A stretch of 64,000 bases of DNA, from assembly GCF_000425585.1 (NCBI RefSeq), contig NZ_AUDS01000026.1, positions 24,939 through 88,938 of the forward strand, in the 5' to 3' direction. The stretch is from Terrimonas ferruginea DSM 30193 (lineage in GTDB: Bacteria; Bacteroidota; Bacteroidia; Chitinophagales; Chitinophagaceae). Shown piece after piece: positions 15,216-25,127 of this stretch; the first letter of the stretch is position 1, and each line of letters begins with the position of its first letter. The position numbers and the translations under genes were made by a program. Below the pieces are notes generated by a model. That model did no database searches. It was not told where the DNA came from and was given only the letters and a program-made list of their open reading frames with translations.

Positions 15216-16862
15216 TCAGATAGTTAGTCCGTGTTTCTTCGCGGTTTCCTTCGCAATGTCATAACCTGCATCGGCATGGCGGATAACGCCCATCCCCGGA
15301 TCGTTTCGCAATACGCGGGCAAGTCGTGCATCGGCTTCGGCTGTGCCATCCGCTACAATTACCATCCCTGCATGAATGCTATAGCCCATGCCTACCCCGC
15401 CGCCGTGGTGAAGACTCACCCATGAGGCGCCGCCAGCCGTATTGACCAATGCATTCAGCAATGGCCAGTCGGCCACGGCGTCGCTGCCATCGAGCATGGC
15501 TTCGGTTTCCCGGTTGGGACTTGCTACTGAGCCTGTATCGAGGTGATCCCGGCCGATCACAATTGGAGCTTTTACGCGGCCGGTGCGTACCAATTCATTA
15601 AAAGCAAGACCGGCTTTTTCTCTTTCTCCTTGTCCGAGCCAGCAGATACGTGCAGGCAAACCCTGAAACGCAATCTTTTCTTTGGCGAGGCGCAACCAGC
15701 GTTGGAGGCCTTTGTTATCAGGGAATAAATTGCCGATTACTTCATCGGTAACGGCAATGTCAGCAGGATCGCCGCTCAAAGCCGCCCATCTGAAAGGGCC
15801 TTTGCCTTCGCAGAAAAGCGGGCGGATATAAGCCGGAACAAAACCGGGAAAATCGAATGCATTGGCCACACCTTTTTCCTGCGCGCGTGCGCGGATATTG
15901 TTGCCATAATCAAACGTAATCGCGCCCAGCTTTTGCAATTCCAGCATCAGCTCTACATGTTTCACCATGCTGTTATAAGCCAATGCAACATATTCATCGG
16001 GATTGATCTTGCGTAATTCAGTTGCCTGTTCGTAGCTCAGTTCATGCGGCCAGTACCCGATCAGCGGATCGTGCGCGGAGGTCTGGTCCGTTAAAGTATC
16101 GGGAATGATTTTTCTCTCAATCAATCTTTCCAGCAGGTGTACGGCATTACACTGGACACCGATGCTGCGTGCTTCCCCTTTTTGTTTGTAAAGCAAAGCC
16201 TGATCGATGGCTGCGTCGATATCGGTGAATTTTTCATCGAGGTAGCGTGTTTCGATGCGTTTATCGATGCGCCAGCCTTCCACTTCGGCGATGAGTGCCA
16301 CTCCTTCATTCATGGTAATGGCGAGTGGTTGGGCACCACCCATTCCACCGAGACCGGCCGTTACATTCAATGTGCCTTTGAGTGTACCGCCGAAATGTTT
16401 GTCGGCCGCGGCTCCGTAGGTTTCGTAGGTTCCTTGTACGATGCCCTGGCTGCCAATATAAATCCAACTGCCGGCGGTCATCTGACCGTACATCATCAAT
16501 CCCTTTTTCTCCAGCATATCGAAATGTTCCCAGGTAGCCCATTTAGGCACCAATTGGGAATTGGATAACAAAACACGTGGTGCATCGGGATGGGTTCGAA
16601 GAATGCCGACGGGTTTGCCGGATTGTATCAGCAATGTTTCATCATTTTCCAATGACTTCAGGCTGGCGATGATCTTGTCGAGTGCCTCGAAGTTGCGCGC
16701 AGCTTTACCGCGGCCGCCGTACACTATTAATTCATCCGGACGTTCGGCCACTTCGGGATCGAGGTTGTTGAGCAACATGCGGAGTGCCGCTTCCTGCACC
16801 CAGCCTTTGGTAGTGAGCGTGGACCCCGTGGGTGTTTTATATTTAACCGGATCGTAAGACAT
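15216..16862 (-). CDS. hutU: Urocanate hydratase
   Basis: 548 residues from ATG 16862 ([16 protein letters not shown]), the usual length of the family; an upstream in-frame start would add 17 non-conserved residues. Visible marks are [11 protein letters not shown] (NAD+ binding), [12 protein letters not shown], and the catalytic-region Cys in [11 protein letters not shown]. The cytoplasmic enzyme converts urocanate to imidazolonepropionate, the second step of histidine breakdown. It lies 31 bp downstream of hutH in one operon. The genes for the two later steps, imidazolonepropionase and the formimino step, are not in this window. Confidence 0.97.
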   Translation of the reverse strand: MSYDPVKYKTPTGSTLTTKGWVQEAALRMLLNNLDPEVAERPDELIVYGGRGKAARNFEALDKIIASLKSLENDETLLIQSGKPVGILRTHPDAPRVLLSNSQLVPKWATWEHFDMLEKKGLMMYGQMTAGSWIYIGSQGIVQGTYETYGAAADKHFGGTLKGTLNVTAGLGGMGGAQPLAITMNEGVALIAEVEGWRIDKRIETRYLDEKFTDIDAAIDQALLYKQKGEARSIGVQCNAVHLLERLIERKIIPDTLTDQTSAHDPLIGYWPHELSYEQATELRKINPDEYVALAYNSMVKHVELMLELQKLGAITFDYGNNIRARAQEKGVANAFDFPGFVPAYIRPLFCEGKGPFRWAALSGDPADIAVTDEVIGNLFPDNKGLQRWLRLAKEKIAFQGLPARICWLGQGEREKAGLAFNELVRTGRVKAPIVIGRDHLDTGSVASPNRETEAMLDGSDAVADWPLLNALVNTAGGASWVSLHHGGGVGMGYSIHAGMVIVADGTAEADARLARVLRNDPGMGVIRHADAGYDIAKETAKKHGLTI

Positions 16863-16893
16863 AGTAAACTGTTTATCGGATGAATGATTTTTA

Positions 16894-18456
16894 TTAATAG
16901 GTAAATTCGGCATACCCTTCGTTGAGCCGGATATCGCGCGCGGCAGTAAAGGCGTCTACTTTTTCCACGAAAGAAAAATCTTTGATCAATCCTGCCACCA
17001 GGTTGATGTCTTCAGCAAAAATGCGGTCTTCCTCGGCAAAGCTTACGTAGTTGCGCACAAGGTCATGTGCAAACTCGAGCACTTCGCTGCTGCGATGCGG
17101 ACGGCGGAATTCAATCGCCTGGCAGGCGCTGAGCAATTCGATCGCCAGGATATTTTCGAGGTTATCAAGCACCTGGTTGAGTTTGCGCCCGCTGATGCTG
17201 CCCATGCTCACATGGTCTTCCTGTCCGAGTGAAGTAGGAATACTATCGGCGCTTGCAGGAAAGCAAAGTGTTTTGTTTTCCGTTACCAAAGCAGCAGTGG
17301 TGTATTGCGGGATCATGAAGCCGCTGTTCAATCCTACATCTTTCATGAGCAACATCGGCAAACCCCATTTGCCTTCCAGCAGCAAATAACAACGGCGATC
17401 GGAAATATTACCGATCTCTGCTGCGGCAAAGCAGGCATAATCGAGTGGCAGCGCGAGTGGTTGCCCGTGGAAGTTTCCACCGCTGATGGTATCTGTTGCG
17501 GAAAAAATGATCGGGTTATCAGTAACGGCGTTAAGTTCCGTTTCGGTCAATTCTTTTAAATGAAACCAGGCTGTGCGGCTGGCACCGTGTACCTGCGGCA
17601 TGCAACGGAGGCTGTAAGGGTCCTGTACACGTCCGCAGTCCACATGGCTTTGCATAATGGCAGAATCACGCAGGATCAGGCGCAGGCGTTGTGCTACGAG
17701 CCGGTTGCCGGCATAAGGCCGGAGTTTGTGCAGGCGTTCGTCGAACGGTGCGTTGGTACCTGTCAGGGCTTCAAGCGTCATGGCGCCGATGATATCGGCA
17801 GCCTCAAGGCAATTATGCATCCGTTGCACCGCTTTTACGGCGAAGGAAAGAATGAATTGCGTGCCGTTGATCAGTGCCAGTCCTTCCTTAGGACCAAGTT
17901 GGATTGGCAATAATTGGTTTTGTTGCAACACCCGGGCAGTCTTTTTCTTTTCGCCATTAACCCAGCATTCACCCAAACCAATAAGTGGAAGGAAGAGATG
18001 TGCCAGAGGGGCCAGATCGCCGGAAGCGCCGACGCTTCCCTGGCTTGGCACTACGGGAATAATGTCGTTGTCGATATGCCAGATGATCCTTTGTAAAGTG
18101 GACAATTGCACCCCGCTGTACCCTTGTGCAAGAGATTGCACTTTGGTAATGAGCATGAGCTTCGACACTTCCGGAGCGATAGGTTCGCCTACTCCCACGC
18201 TGTGGCTTTGCAGGATCTTGTATTGAAGTGTGGCGGTATCTTCTTCTGAAATAGGCTTATTGGCAAGGATTCCGAAGCCGGTATTGACGCCGTAGACGGT
18301 GCGGCCGGTGCTGACGATCTGAGCTACTTCACCCTGGCTGGCGAGTACGCGTGCGGTAGCTTCGTCATTGAGGCTGGCTTTGAGCTGGCCGCGGGCAATA
18401 GCGATAGCTTTGCTGGAAGTGAGCCGGTCGGTGCCGTAAAAAAAAGTATCGGGCAT
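16894..18456 (-). CDS. hutH: Histidine ammonia-lyase
   Basis: 520 residues, usual length. The Ala-Ser-Gly triad that cyclises to the MIO electrophile is A144-S145-G146 in [11 protein letters not shown]. Other marks are VYGVNTGFG (catalytic Tyr), NGTQFILSF, and [14 protein letters not shown]. The enzyme deaminates histidine to urocanate in the cytoplasm. First gene of hutH-hutU. A TATTTTTG box lies 18 bp upstream of the start. The RAYT-type palindrome array begins 71 bp upstream of the gene. Confidence 0.97.
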   Translation of the reverse strand: MPDTFFYGTDRLTSSKAIAIARGQLKASLNDEATARVLASQGEVAQIVSTGRTVYGVNTGFGILANKPISEEDTATLQYKILQSHSVGVGEPIAPEVSKLMLITKVQSLAQGYSGVQLSTLQRIIWHIDNDIIPVVPSQGSVGASGDLAPLAHLFLPLIGLGECWVNGEKKKTARVLQQNQLLPIQLGPKEGLALINGTQFILSFAVKAVQRMHNCLEAADIIGAMTLEALTGTNAPFDERLHKLRPYAGNRLVAQRLRLILRDSAIMQSHVDCGRVQDPYSLRCMPQVHGASRTAWFHLKELTETELNAVTDNPIIFSATDTISGGNFHGQPLALPLDYACFAAAEIGNISDRRCYLLLEGKWGLPMLLMKDVGLNSGFMIPQYTTAALVTENKTLCFPASADSIPTSLGQEDHVSMGSISGRKLNQVLDNLENILAIELLSACQAIEFRRPHRSSEVLEFAHDLVRNYVSFAEEDRIFAEDINLVAGLIKDFSFVEKVDAFTAARDIRLNEGYAEFTY

Positions 18457-18473
18457 ACAAACGTGTTAGGGCG

Positions 18474-18481
18474 CAAAAATA
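18474..18481 (-). promoter_or_regulatory. hutH -7 promoter box
   Basis: On the minus strand TATTTTTG matches the Bacteroidota TAnnTTTG element. No TTG is seen about 19-21 bp upstream. Confidence 0.4.
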
Positions 18482-18526
18482 TCAAATTACGATCAGTCGT
18501 GAGTAGGTAAAATTTCCCGTCCAAAG

Positions 18527-18768
18527 CCATGGTTCGTGTATACACGAACCATGGGGGGAAAACGTTCGCCTACCTTAAAAAAAAATCATCCCATCCAAAC
18601 CCATGGTTCGTGTATACACGAACCATGGAAGGAAAACGTTCGCCCACCTGAAGAAAAATCACCCCCAAACCCCTGGTTCGTGTATACACGAACCAGGGAG
18701 GGAAACGTTCGCCCACCTGAAGAAAAATCACCCCCAAACCCTTGGTTCGTGTACACACGAACCAAGGG
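18527..18768. repeat. Array of four RAYT-type palindromes
   Basis: Four palindromes occupy 18527-18554, 18601-18628, 18671-18698 and 18739-18768. Each has the core GGTTCGTGTA / TACACGAACC. The first two have arms CCATGG; the third has CCCTGG/CCAGGG; the fourth CCTTGG/CCAAGG, with central GTGTACACAC. Base changes are compensated in the opposite arm, so pairing is preserved. Spacers of 40-46 bp are near-identical (AACGTTCGCCCACCTGAAG). The rest of the 409-bp gap between hutH and the transposase shows no gene. Confidence 0.97.
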
Positions 18769-18865
18769 AGGAAAAGTTCCATCTAAACGTCCTGTCAAGG
18801 AAAGCCTCATCTGCTGAACGTCATTTTCACATTGACATATTTATTGCCAGGAATAATTTCGCCCG

Positions 18866-19429
18866 ATGATGAATAAAATCCTACCGTCACCTCGGCGGAA
18901 CTCTTATATGGAAATGGAAGAGATTTACTTCTGGACGGCAACTATTCACCAATGGAACAAATTACTGCTGGACGATACTTACAAGAAGATTGTTATTAAC
19001 TCTCTTTGTTACCTCAGCGAAAAAAACCTGGTGGATATATTTGCTTTCGTAGTAATGCCCAATCATGTTCATTTTATATGGCGATTAAATAAAATGAACG
19101 GAAAGCAACGTCCGCATCATTCGTTTCTAAAACATACCGCGCAGGAATTCAAACACAAACTTACCTGTGAGAACCCTGCCAGGCTATTGCCATTTATGGT
19201 AAATACCGCCAATAAAAAATATCAATTCTGGAAACGCGACTCCCTGGCGATTCAGCTTTACAACCGGCAAATAGCTTATCAAAAGCTGGATTATCTCCAC
19301 AACAATCCGCTCGCAGGACGTTGGCAACTGGCTGCCGATCCTTGCAGCTACAAGTATTCATCTGCATCATTTTATGAGCATAACAAAAAACAGTTCAGTT
19401 TTTTGAAAGACCTGAGAGGTGAATTTTAA
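18866..19429 (+). CDS. REP-associated tyrosine transposase (RAYT, Y1/HUH family)
   Basis: 187 residues from ATG 18866; ATG 18908 (MEMEEIYFWTATIHQW) fits the usual family start as well. The HUH motif is MPNHVHF (H67, H69). Downstream are FWKRD and the helix KLDYLHNNPLAGRW, where Y143 is the likely nucleophile, and then YKYSSASFY. This class is derived from IS200/IS605 transposases and cleaves and joins single-stranded DNA next to REP hairpins. Four palindromes lie upstream, one touches its stop codon, and one more lies at 25233, which fits a RAYT with its substrates. The gene is intact. Confidence 0.93.
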   Translation: MMNKILPSPRRNSYMEMEEIYFWTATIHQWNKLLLDDTYKKIVINSLCYLSEKNLVDIFAFVVMPNHVHFIWRLNKMNGKQRPHHSFLKHTAQEFKHKLTCENPARLLPFMVNTANKKYQFWKRDSLAIQLYNRQIAYQKLDYLHNNPLAGRWQLAADPCSYKYSSASFYEHNKKQFSFLKDLRGEF

Positions 19430-19469
19430 AACAGCCATGGTTCGTGTATACACGAACCATGGCTGTTTT
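19428..19469. repeat. 42-bp perfect palindrome at the 3' end of the RAYT gene
   Basis: The same CCATGGTTCGTGTA core as the upstream array is extended by AAAACAG / CTGTTTT arms to 42 bp without a mismatch. It begins inside the stop codon. The flanking A- and T-runs would let it serve as a terminator in both directions. Confidence 0.95.
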
Positions 19470-19508
19470 GCAGGAGTGAGCGAAAAATACTTTTAGTTAA
19501 CAGATCAA

Positions 19509-20135
19509 TTAAAAATTAAACCCAAAATGAAGTCCGGGTTCAAAACCAAAGTATCCCGGCCATTTACTTTCCTTTTCTTTAAAAGATTGTGGCGTATTCG
19601 TTTTTACAGGCCAATGAGTCAAACCGACAGATGGTTCTATAAAGAAACGGTTTTTAAATAGTTTAACCTGGTAACCCAAACGGTAGGTCATAAATAAGGT
19701 GAATCCATTTGCAATCTTTTTATCATCCTCATTATAATATCTTTGAAAAGCATTCATTGCATGCACGCCTGTATATAATCCTTTCCACCAAAAACGATTG
19801 TACGCTAATCCAATTACATTTTGGCGCACATGTCCGGGATAGTTTTCTCCCGGCGCATCAAATGATTTTCCCCAGGGAATACCTAACGGATAAGCAAACC
19901 TGGATCTTTTTAATTCCAGGAAAACAACATCTTTAGATGTGATCCTGTATCCAAGATTCAGTTGCATAAAATGAGGTGGATTACGGTCATTCGGAATAAA
20001 ATTTCCCAGCATCAGGAATGTACTCCCAACAAAATACTTTTTGTAAGTACTGTCTTGTTGGACATTTTGTGCATTCACTTGTAAACTGCCTGTCATCATT
20101 AAGGTCAAAGCGAAAAATACAATCTTCTTTTGCAT
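19509..20135 (-). CDS. Outer-membrane beta-barrel-like protein
   Basis: 208 residues from ATG 20135 (MQKKIVFFALTLMMTG, signal peptide ending VNAQ). The rest alternates hydrophobic and polar residues, with aromatic-rich strands (FMQLNLGYRI, VVFLELKRSRF, GFTLFMTYRLGYQV) and ends in FGFNF, a terminal aromatic typical of outer-membrane barrels. No family motif is recognised. It is a monocistronic gene next to the palindrome. Confidence 0.7.
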   Translation of the reverse strand: MQKKIVFFALTLMMTGSLQVNAQNVQQDSTYKKYFVGSTFLMLGNFIPNDRNPPHFMQLNLGYRITSKDVVFLELKRSRFAYPLGIPWGKSFDAPGENYPGHVRQNVIGLAYNRFWWKGLYTGVHAMNAFQRYYNEDDKKIANGFTLFMTYRLGYQVKLFKNRFFIEPSVGLTHWPVKTNTPQSFKEKESKWPGYFGFEPGLHFGFNF

Positions 20136-20457
20136 GTCAATACTGTTATTAAATGTAATGCAAAGGTCGATTGGCAAGATGTCCCGACTCGTTCACTTAA
20201 GTTAAGAAAGGACCACTACCCTCATTTTTCCTGACAATTCTTGCCTCTTTCAAGGTCATTATTCCAATCATCGCTTAAAACCTTGGAGCCTGTGGAGACA
20301 TTTCGTTCACCAAGCTTCAAACTCCTTTTACACTGGGAACGATAAAGTCGGGTCCCCAAAAAGCCCCCAAACAGGCTCCGCTTTTCCTGGTTTTGTTTGA
20401 TTACGTATAAATGGTAGCAGTTAGTTAAACCATTACCGGTAGCGGGCTTTCAACGAA
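20136..20457. other. Gene-free region downstream of tRNA-Arg
   Basis: About 320 bp without a supportable gene or strong repeat. It lies directly beyond the 3' end of the tRNA, a common integration site. I see no integrase fragment and no direct repeat of the tRNA end, so an old integration scar is only a possibility. Confidence 0.5.
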
Positions 20458-20484
20458 AAAAGCGCAATTATAAATTGCGCTTTT
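20458..20484 (-). terminator. tRNA-Arg terminator
   Basis: A 12-bp stem AAAAGCGCAATT / AATTGCGCTTTT with a 3-nt loop starts one base after the tRNA 3' end. Its flanking A/T runs give a rho-independent terminator. Confidence 0.85.
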
Positions 20485-20485
20485 G

Positions 20486-20559
20486 TGACCCGGATTGGAT
20501 TCAAACCAATGACCTACTGCTTAGAAGGCAGTTGCTCTATTCAGCTGAGCTACCGGGCC
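20486..20559 (-). tRNA. tRNA-Arg (anticodon TCT)
   Basis: 74 nt on the minus strand. The acceptor stem GGCCCGG pairs with CCGGGTC (one G-T pair). The D arm contains TAGCTCAGCTGAATAGAGC. The anticodon arm CTGCCTTCTAAGCAG exposes TCT, reading AGA. The T arm contains GGTTTGAATCC. The discriminator is A and CCA is not encoded. Confidence 0.95.
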
Positions 20560-20612
20560 GTCAGGGCCGCAAAATAACGATTTTTTTGACAGCCGGACAA
20601 ATCTAAATCATC

Positions 20613-23600
20613 CTATCGTTTCTTCAGGGGAACATGCACTTCCAGCGTGCAACCGCGGCCAGGTGTTGTCAGCAGCTCCATTTTTCCCTGGAACAGCAGT
20701 AACCGGTTGCGGATATTCGTGAAGCCCATGCCAAACGGCTGGGTACGCGCATCAAATCCCCGCCCGTCATCCCTGATCGACATGTGCAGCGTCTGCGCAC
20801 TTACATGAAAGAACAGCCACACATTTTTCGCCTGTGCATGCCGCGCAATATTGTTCAACTGCTCCTGCGTGATCCGGTATATGGTAAATTGTAGTTCTTC
20901 GTCCAATTGCTCAGGATCCACATCGAAACGAAGCTGCGCTTCAAATTTTCCTACTGATGTATACGATCCTACCAGGTCCTCCAATGCTTCTTCCAGCCCT
21001 ATATCTTTTAATCCGGGAGGTGTAAGCGAATTACAAAGTGTACGTATTTCACTGATCACCGACTGCACCATTTCCTCGCTCTTCTCGATCAGCTCCTGCC
21101 GGTTTCCTTCCTGACTTTTCGCATAGTCGAGGTAGATCTTGGCAGTGGTCAGTTGCTGATTGACACTGTCATGCAGTTCCGAACTGATGAATTGTCGTTC
21201 TTTTTCCTGTCCATTGATCTGCGCACGTGTGATCAGTTGCTGCTCCCGCAACTTACGCCGCAACGCTCTTCTCACTGCCCAGAATATTCCCGCAATGATG
21301 AGTAAGAACAATGTGCGCGATATTATTTTAAACCACAACGTATCGTAGAAGTAGGGTTTGATGCGGAAGTTCAGTTGAGCCGTCGGCGACCAATGCCCGT
21401 ACCGCTCGGCTTTTACTTCAAAAGCATAATTGCCGGGCTCCAGTGAAGAAAAGTATACGACGCGTTTATTACCTGTAGGCGTCCATTCGTCCGTGCCTTT
21501 CAGCCTGAAATAGTATTGAATATCCGAAGCCTTGGAAAAATCGATACTCGTATAACGGATCTCGAAATTGTATACACCCGGCGGTATTTCAATATCATCA
21601 ATACCGGGATAAAATGTATGATCACCAAACCGAAGCGATTGGATCAATACGTTGAGGTCGTTACTTTCTTTACCAATGTTGGCGGGATCGGCAACCGATA
21701 CACCCTGCACTGTAGGAAACCAGAGCGTGCCATCAGCCATCGCCCATCCTGCAGGATAAAATCCGCCGTTGGTTTCAGCATTGGGCATACCGTCAAATGC
21801 ATTGAATAATCGCACCGCCATCCGGTTTTTACCACCTGCTTTTTTTGCGCGGATCATTTCTTCCACAGATACCCGTTGTAATCCCTGGTTGCCCGTGAGC
21901 CACAAAAAACCTTTTGAGTCTTCCAGCATACGGTAGGATTCCCTGAAAAATAATCCGGCTGTTTTATCCAGTAGTTGAAATTTTCCTTCGTATTGTACGA
22001 TCAGTCCCACATCCGTCGTCATCCACATATCACCTTCCCGGTCGGTATAAAAGTCATACACAATTTCCCCCTGGAATCCTTCTTTGTGATGATACCGCGC
22101 TATATGGCCTTCCCTGTCCATTTTGAATACACCGTTTCCACGGGTACCAAACCAGATATTCTGCTGTTTGTCTTCATAAGCCGCTATAATATTGGGCCTG
22201 TCGCCCGATGGTGGTTCTACCGTTTTTATCACCTCGTCCTCATCCATCACATGCAGCCCACCCAGGCGTGTAGTGATCCAGAGACGGTTACGCGAGTCAT
22301 TGAAAAGGCATATGACGCCGTTGTTCAGCAGTCCGTCTTTTGTGGTGTATTGCCGGTCGATACGGCCGGTTGTGTTATTGAAACGCGTAAGTCCATTCGT
22401 AGTGCCGATGTAGACATAATCCCCTCTTCCATAGATCGACAATACCACATTGTTGGCCAATCCATTTGTCTGATCGAATTTGGTAAGCAAACCGTTGGCC
22501 CAGCGATGCACGCCTTTTCCGGCCGTACTGATCCACTGATCGCCATTCGGATGTTGATAGATAGCGAGGATGATTTTACCGGCAAGTTCTTGTTGTGGCA
22601 TCGGTCCGCCGAGCAGTGCCGGGCGCAGTTGCAGTAATCCCGACGAAGTGGTGCCCATCCACACAATTCCCTTGCTCGTTGTTAAGATGGAACGGATACC
22701 ATCGTGTTCGTGGCCTGCCTGCGCCGGTGTGACCAGTTTGCCGTTTTCCATTACCTGGTATCCTGCGCTGCGGGTACCGACCCACAGCCTTCCGTCAGAT
22801 GAGTAATGCAAACTATTGATGAAGTTTTCCCTCAATCCGTTTTTGTCTGAATACCAGGTGGTATCGGTTGACAGATGACACAGCCCGCGCGATGCCGCTC
22901 CCAGCCATATCGAGCCATCGGCAGCGGGTTCTATTGCCAGTATTCCCACACCATTGAACAAGGGATGCGGACGCGGTACAGGATCGTTGCCACTGATGCG
23001 GTAGAGCCCCTGCGATGTACCGATCAGCAGTCCGTGTGCACTTTGCCTGATGACTTCAATGGAAGAGCCCATACCACGTTCCCATTGCGGATAATTATAA
23101 ATGGAATCGCCATTCAGCACCAGCAGCCTTCCATTGCTGGTACCGATCCACAGTTTACCTTTTCTGTCTAATTCAATGCTTTTGATCCATCCGCCACTCA
23201 CCTGGTCGCGCAGGTCCCATACCCGCTCCACTTTGTGCGAAAGACGCACGACAGAATTGCTGCCTGCGGCCCATACGTTACGGCCGGAAACAGCAAAGTC
23301 ATAAAAAGTATGGGAAATAAGTGATGGCGTATTCGCCATGTTGATGAGCGAGAACTCTGCACCATCGAAACGAAACAATCCTTCTTCCGTTGCACCCCAC
23401 AGATAACCGGTACTGTCCTGTACAACGCGGTACACAGTGTTCTGCGGCAGGCCGGACTCGTTGTTCCAGCTCCGGTAGACAAAATTATATGGGTCGCCCG
23501 CGGTGGCAGGCTGTGCGTATGACGGGATACACAGACTACATAACCAGTATATTATCCAGCAGCAAAAAAATCGTACAAAAAAAAGCGTCTTTCTCTTACA

Positions 23601-23639
23601 CAGGTTAGGTTGGTATCCCTTGACCAACAACTCCTCCAT
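20613..23639 (-). CDS. Propeller-sensor histidine kinase (Reg_prop / Y_Y_Y / HisKA_3)
   Basis: 1008 residues. An N-terminal signal or anchor (IIYWLCSLCIPSYA) precedes about 700 residues of two-component propeller repeats (GYLWGATEEGLFRFDG, KLWIGTSNGRL, GIVWMGTTSSGLLQL and others). A Y_Y_Y domain (YTSIDFSKASDIQYYFRLKG), a transmembrane helix (IISRTLFLLIIAGIFWAV) and a NarL-type kinase follow: H-box SELHDSVNQQL near residue 820 and ATPase boxes DDGRGFD and GMGFTNIRNRL. Unlike Bacteroides hybrid sensors it has no receiver or AraC domain, so its response regulator is encoded elsewhere. The signal is probably a periplasmic polymer, which is inference. Confidence 0.93.
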   Translation of the reverse strand: MEELLVKGYQPNLCKRKTLFFVRFFCCWIIYWLCSLCIPSYAQPATAGDPYNFVYRSWNNESGLPQNTVYRVVQDSTGYLWGATEEGLFRFDGAEFSLINMANTPSLISHTFYDFAVSGRNVWAAGSNSVVRLSHKVERVWDLRDQVSGGWIKSIELDRKGKLWIGTSNGRLLVLNGDSIYNYPQWERGMGSSIEVIRQSAHGLLIGTSQGLYRISGNDPVPRPHPLFNGVGILAIEPAADGSIWLGAASRGLCHLSTDTTWYSDKNGLRENFINSLHYSSDGRLWVGTRSAGYQVMENGKLVTPAQAGHEHDGIRSILTTSKGIVWMGTTSSGLLQLRPALLGGPMPQQELAGKIILAIYQHPNGDQWISTAGKGVHRWANGLLTKFDQTNGLANNVVLSIYGRGDYVYIGTTNGLTRFNNTTGRIDRQYTTKDGLLNNGVICLFNDSRNRLWITTRLGGLHVMDEDEVIKTVEPPSGDRPNIIAAYEDKQQNIWFGTRGNGVFKMDREGHIARYHHKEGFQGEIVYDFYTDREGDMWMTTDVGLIVQYEGKFQLLDKTAGLFFRESYRMLEDSKGFLWLTGNQGLQRVSVEEMIRAKKAGGKNRMAVRLFNAFDGMPNAETNGGFYPAGWAMADGTLWFPTVQGVSVADPANIGKESNDLNVLIQSLRFGDHTFYPGIDDIEIPPGVYNFEIRYTSIDFSKASDIQYYFRLKGTDEWTPTGNKRVVYFSSLEPGNYAFEVKAERYGHWSPTAQLNFRIKPYFYDTLWFKIISRTLFLLIIAGIFWAVRRALRRKLREQQLITRAQINGQEKERQFISSELHDSVNQQLTTAKIYLDYAKSQEGNRQELIEKSEEMVQSVISEIRTLCNSLTPPGLKDIGLEEALEDLVGSYTSVGKFEAQLRFDVDPEQLDEELQFTIYRITQEQLNNIARHAQAKNVWLFFHVSAQTLHMSIRDDGRGFDARTQPFGMGFTNIRNRLLLFQGKMELLTTPGRGCTLEVHVPLKKR

Positions 23640-23806
23640 TCGGTATAGGTTCGTTACTTATTCCGGTGGCAGCTTACTGTTTCCGGATTTGACAAGATTA
23701 TTTGCAATAATAAGAAGACCGGGAATATGACAATAAAATACCCCGTTTTTCTTGGATATGTTCAATAAAAGCATTGAAAAATTGACATTTGACAAGTTTC
23801 CGATGC

Positions 23807-25087
23807 CTATTCGAAACGCAAACACATATCGCGGAAGTTGAAATGTAGCTTTTCAAACTTGCCGATGAGATCCTGGCCGATGTTGCCGTAAAAGTGTGCC
23901 CTTTCGGGGTTGGTAGCATCCCTGAACAACTGTACCGAGTCTACCGCCACGGGCACGCCGTTGATCTTTGGGCTAAACGTTACAAAATAGCCGGGAGCCG
24001 TCATGGTGCCGCCGGCGCCGCTGTAGGAAAGTTGCGTGGTTTTGTAACGTTTGGAAATATCCTGGCGGTGCTTACGGAAATATTTCTGGTACAGTTGCGT
24101 ACCGCGGGCACCGGAGTCGAAGGTGTAATTGTCGCCGTCCAGTTGCAGAATGGGCGTTAAGAAGTCCAGTGCAAGATTCTGCTCGGTGCAGGTGATGAAT
24201 GTTTTATTCACGATCAACTCGTCTTTGCGGGTAATCTGGAAATCCCCGAAAGCTTCGATCACGGGAAAGCCGATGATGCCATTGATCTGGTAACCGATCT
24301 GCGGAAAAGCCAGGGCAGAATCAGGGAACACCAGGAATACGGCATTACGTACTTCAATCTCACCGATTTTGAAAGAAGGACAAACCGCCAGTTCGGCATT
24401 TACCTTAATGCCCGTGATCGCTCCTACTTCAATTTGCGTATCAGGCATGATGCGCATACCAAATGTGCGGGCAGTGGATTTTGTAACTGTGGAAAGATTA
24501 GCACCCGTGTCAAATACAAAATCTTCTTCCGCATCGCCGGATTTTACTTTGAGATTGGTGAGCATTACCTTATCACGTGTAAACTGCAGCTTTGTACTTT
24601 CTGCTATAATCACCTGCTGGGCAGGTTCGCCACGCAATGCGCCCCATATTTTGCGGGTGTTGGCATAATCATCGCGTTCGTCTGCGCTGAGTTGCGCATG
24701 GTAGTTTTCCAAAATATCATTGATGGCCGCCCAGGCTTCGCCGTAGGCAAACAACTTTCCGCAGTTCGTCTGACGCAGACCCAGCAGTTGCAGCTTAGCG
24801 GCAGGGCCTAATTCATTTCCATATTTGGAAAAAAGAGAAGCGATCCGCTCGTTGGACTGACCGAGACGATTAAAAACATTATCGATTTTTGCTTCGCAAA
24901 GCCATTGTTGTTTTTCTGAAAGCTGGCTTTGACTGGCCTTGTAAAGATCACGTGCCGAAAAAAAATCCTTATCGCTGAAAAGCGCTTCAATCCGGTTGTA
25001 GACCTGGTCCGGGGTGTCGGTCGTTTTCCTGCTGGTAGCACAACCTGTCAGTATAACAAAGCTTATGTATAAAAATAGCCGGTGCAT
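23807..25087 (-). CDS. Retropepsin-like aspartic protease, lipoprotein
   Basis: 426 residues. The signal peptide ends in a lipobox (ILTGC), so it is membrane-anchored. The first half is helical (tetratricopeptide-like, residues 25-150). Two protease-like lobes follow: FDTGANLSTVTKS near residue 192 with the catalytic DTG triad, and a second FDSGARGTQL about 135 residues later, in which the Gly-Ala context is kept. This two-lobed layout is common in Bacteroidota secreted gag-asp-type proteases. The substrate is unknown. It is preceded by a repeat-rich region and appears monocistronic. Confidence 0.85.
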   Translation of the reverse strand: MHRLFLYISFVILTGCATSRKTTDTPDQVYNRIEALFSDKDFFSARDLYKASQSQLSEKQQWLCEAKIDNVFNRLGQSNERIASLFSKYGNELGPAAKLQLLGLRQTNCGKLFAYGEAWAAINDILENYHAQLSADERDDYANTRKIWGALRGEPAQQVIIAESTKLQFTRDKVMLTNLKVKSGDAEEDFVFDTGANLSTVTKSTARTFGMRIMPDTQIEVGAITGIKVNAELAVCPSFKIGEIEVRNAVFLVFPDSALAFPQIGYQINGIIGFPVIEAFGDFQITRKDELIVNKTFITCTEQNLALDFLTPILQLDGDNYTFDSGARGTQLYQKYFRKHRQDISKRYKTTQLSYSGAGGTMTAPGYFVTFSPKINGVPVAVDSVQLFRDATNPERAHFYGNIGQDLIGKFEKLHFNFRDMCLRFE

Positions 25088-25127
25088 GGGGAGGTTTTTG
25101 GATTCTAAGTTAGGTTAAAGAGATGGT

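Noticed and set aside
18527..18768. CRISPR-like spacing of four repeats
   Set aside because: The repeats are full palindromes and the spacers are nearly identical to each other, so they are tandem units and not acquired spacers. No cas gene is near.
18536..18869. Open frames running through the palindrome array on both strands
   Set aside because: They only translate the repeated palindrome (VYTRT and HEPW motifs) and have no start context or conserved sequence.
20136..20457. Integration scar downstream of tRNA-Arg
   Set aside because: No integrase fragment and no repeat of the tRNA 3' end could be found in the region.
23640..23806. Possible small gene between the propeller kinase and the aspartic protease
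   Set aside because: Short frames exist, but none has a signal, motif or plausible start; the region is probably promoter DNA.
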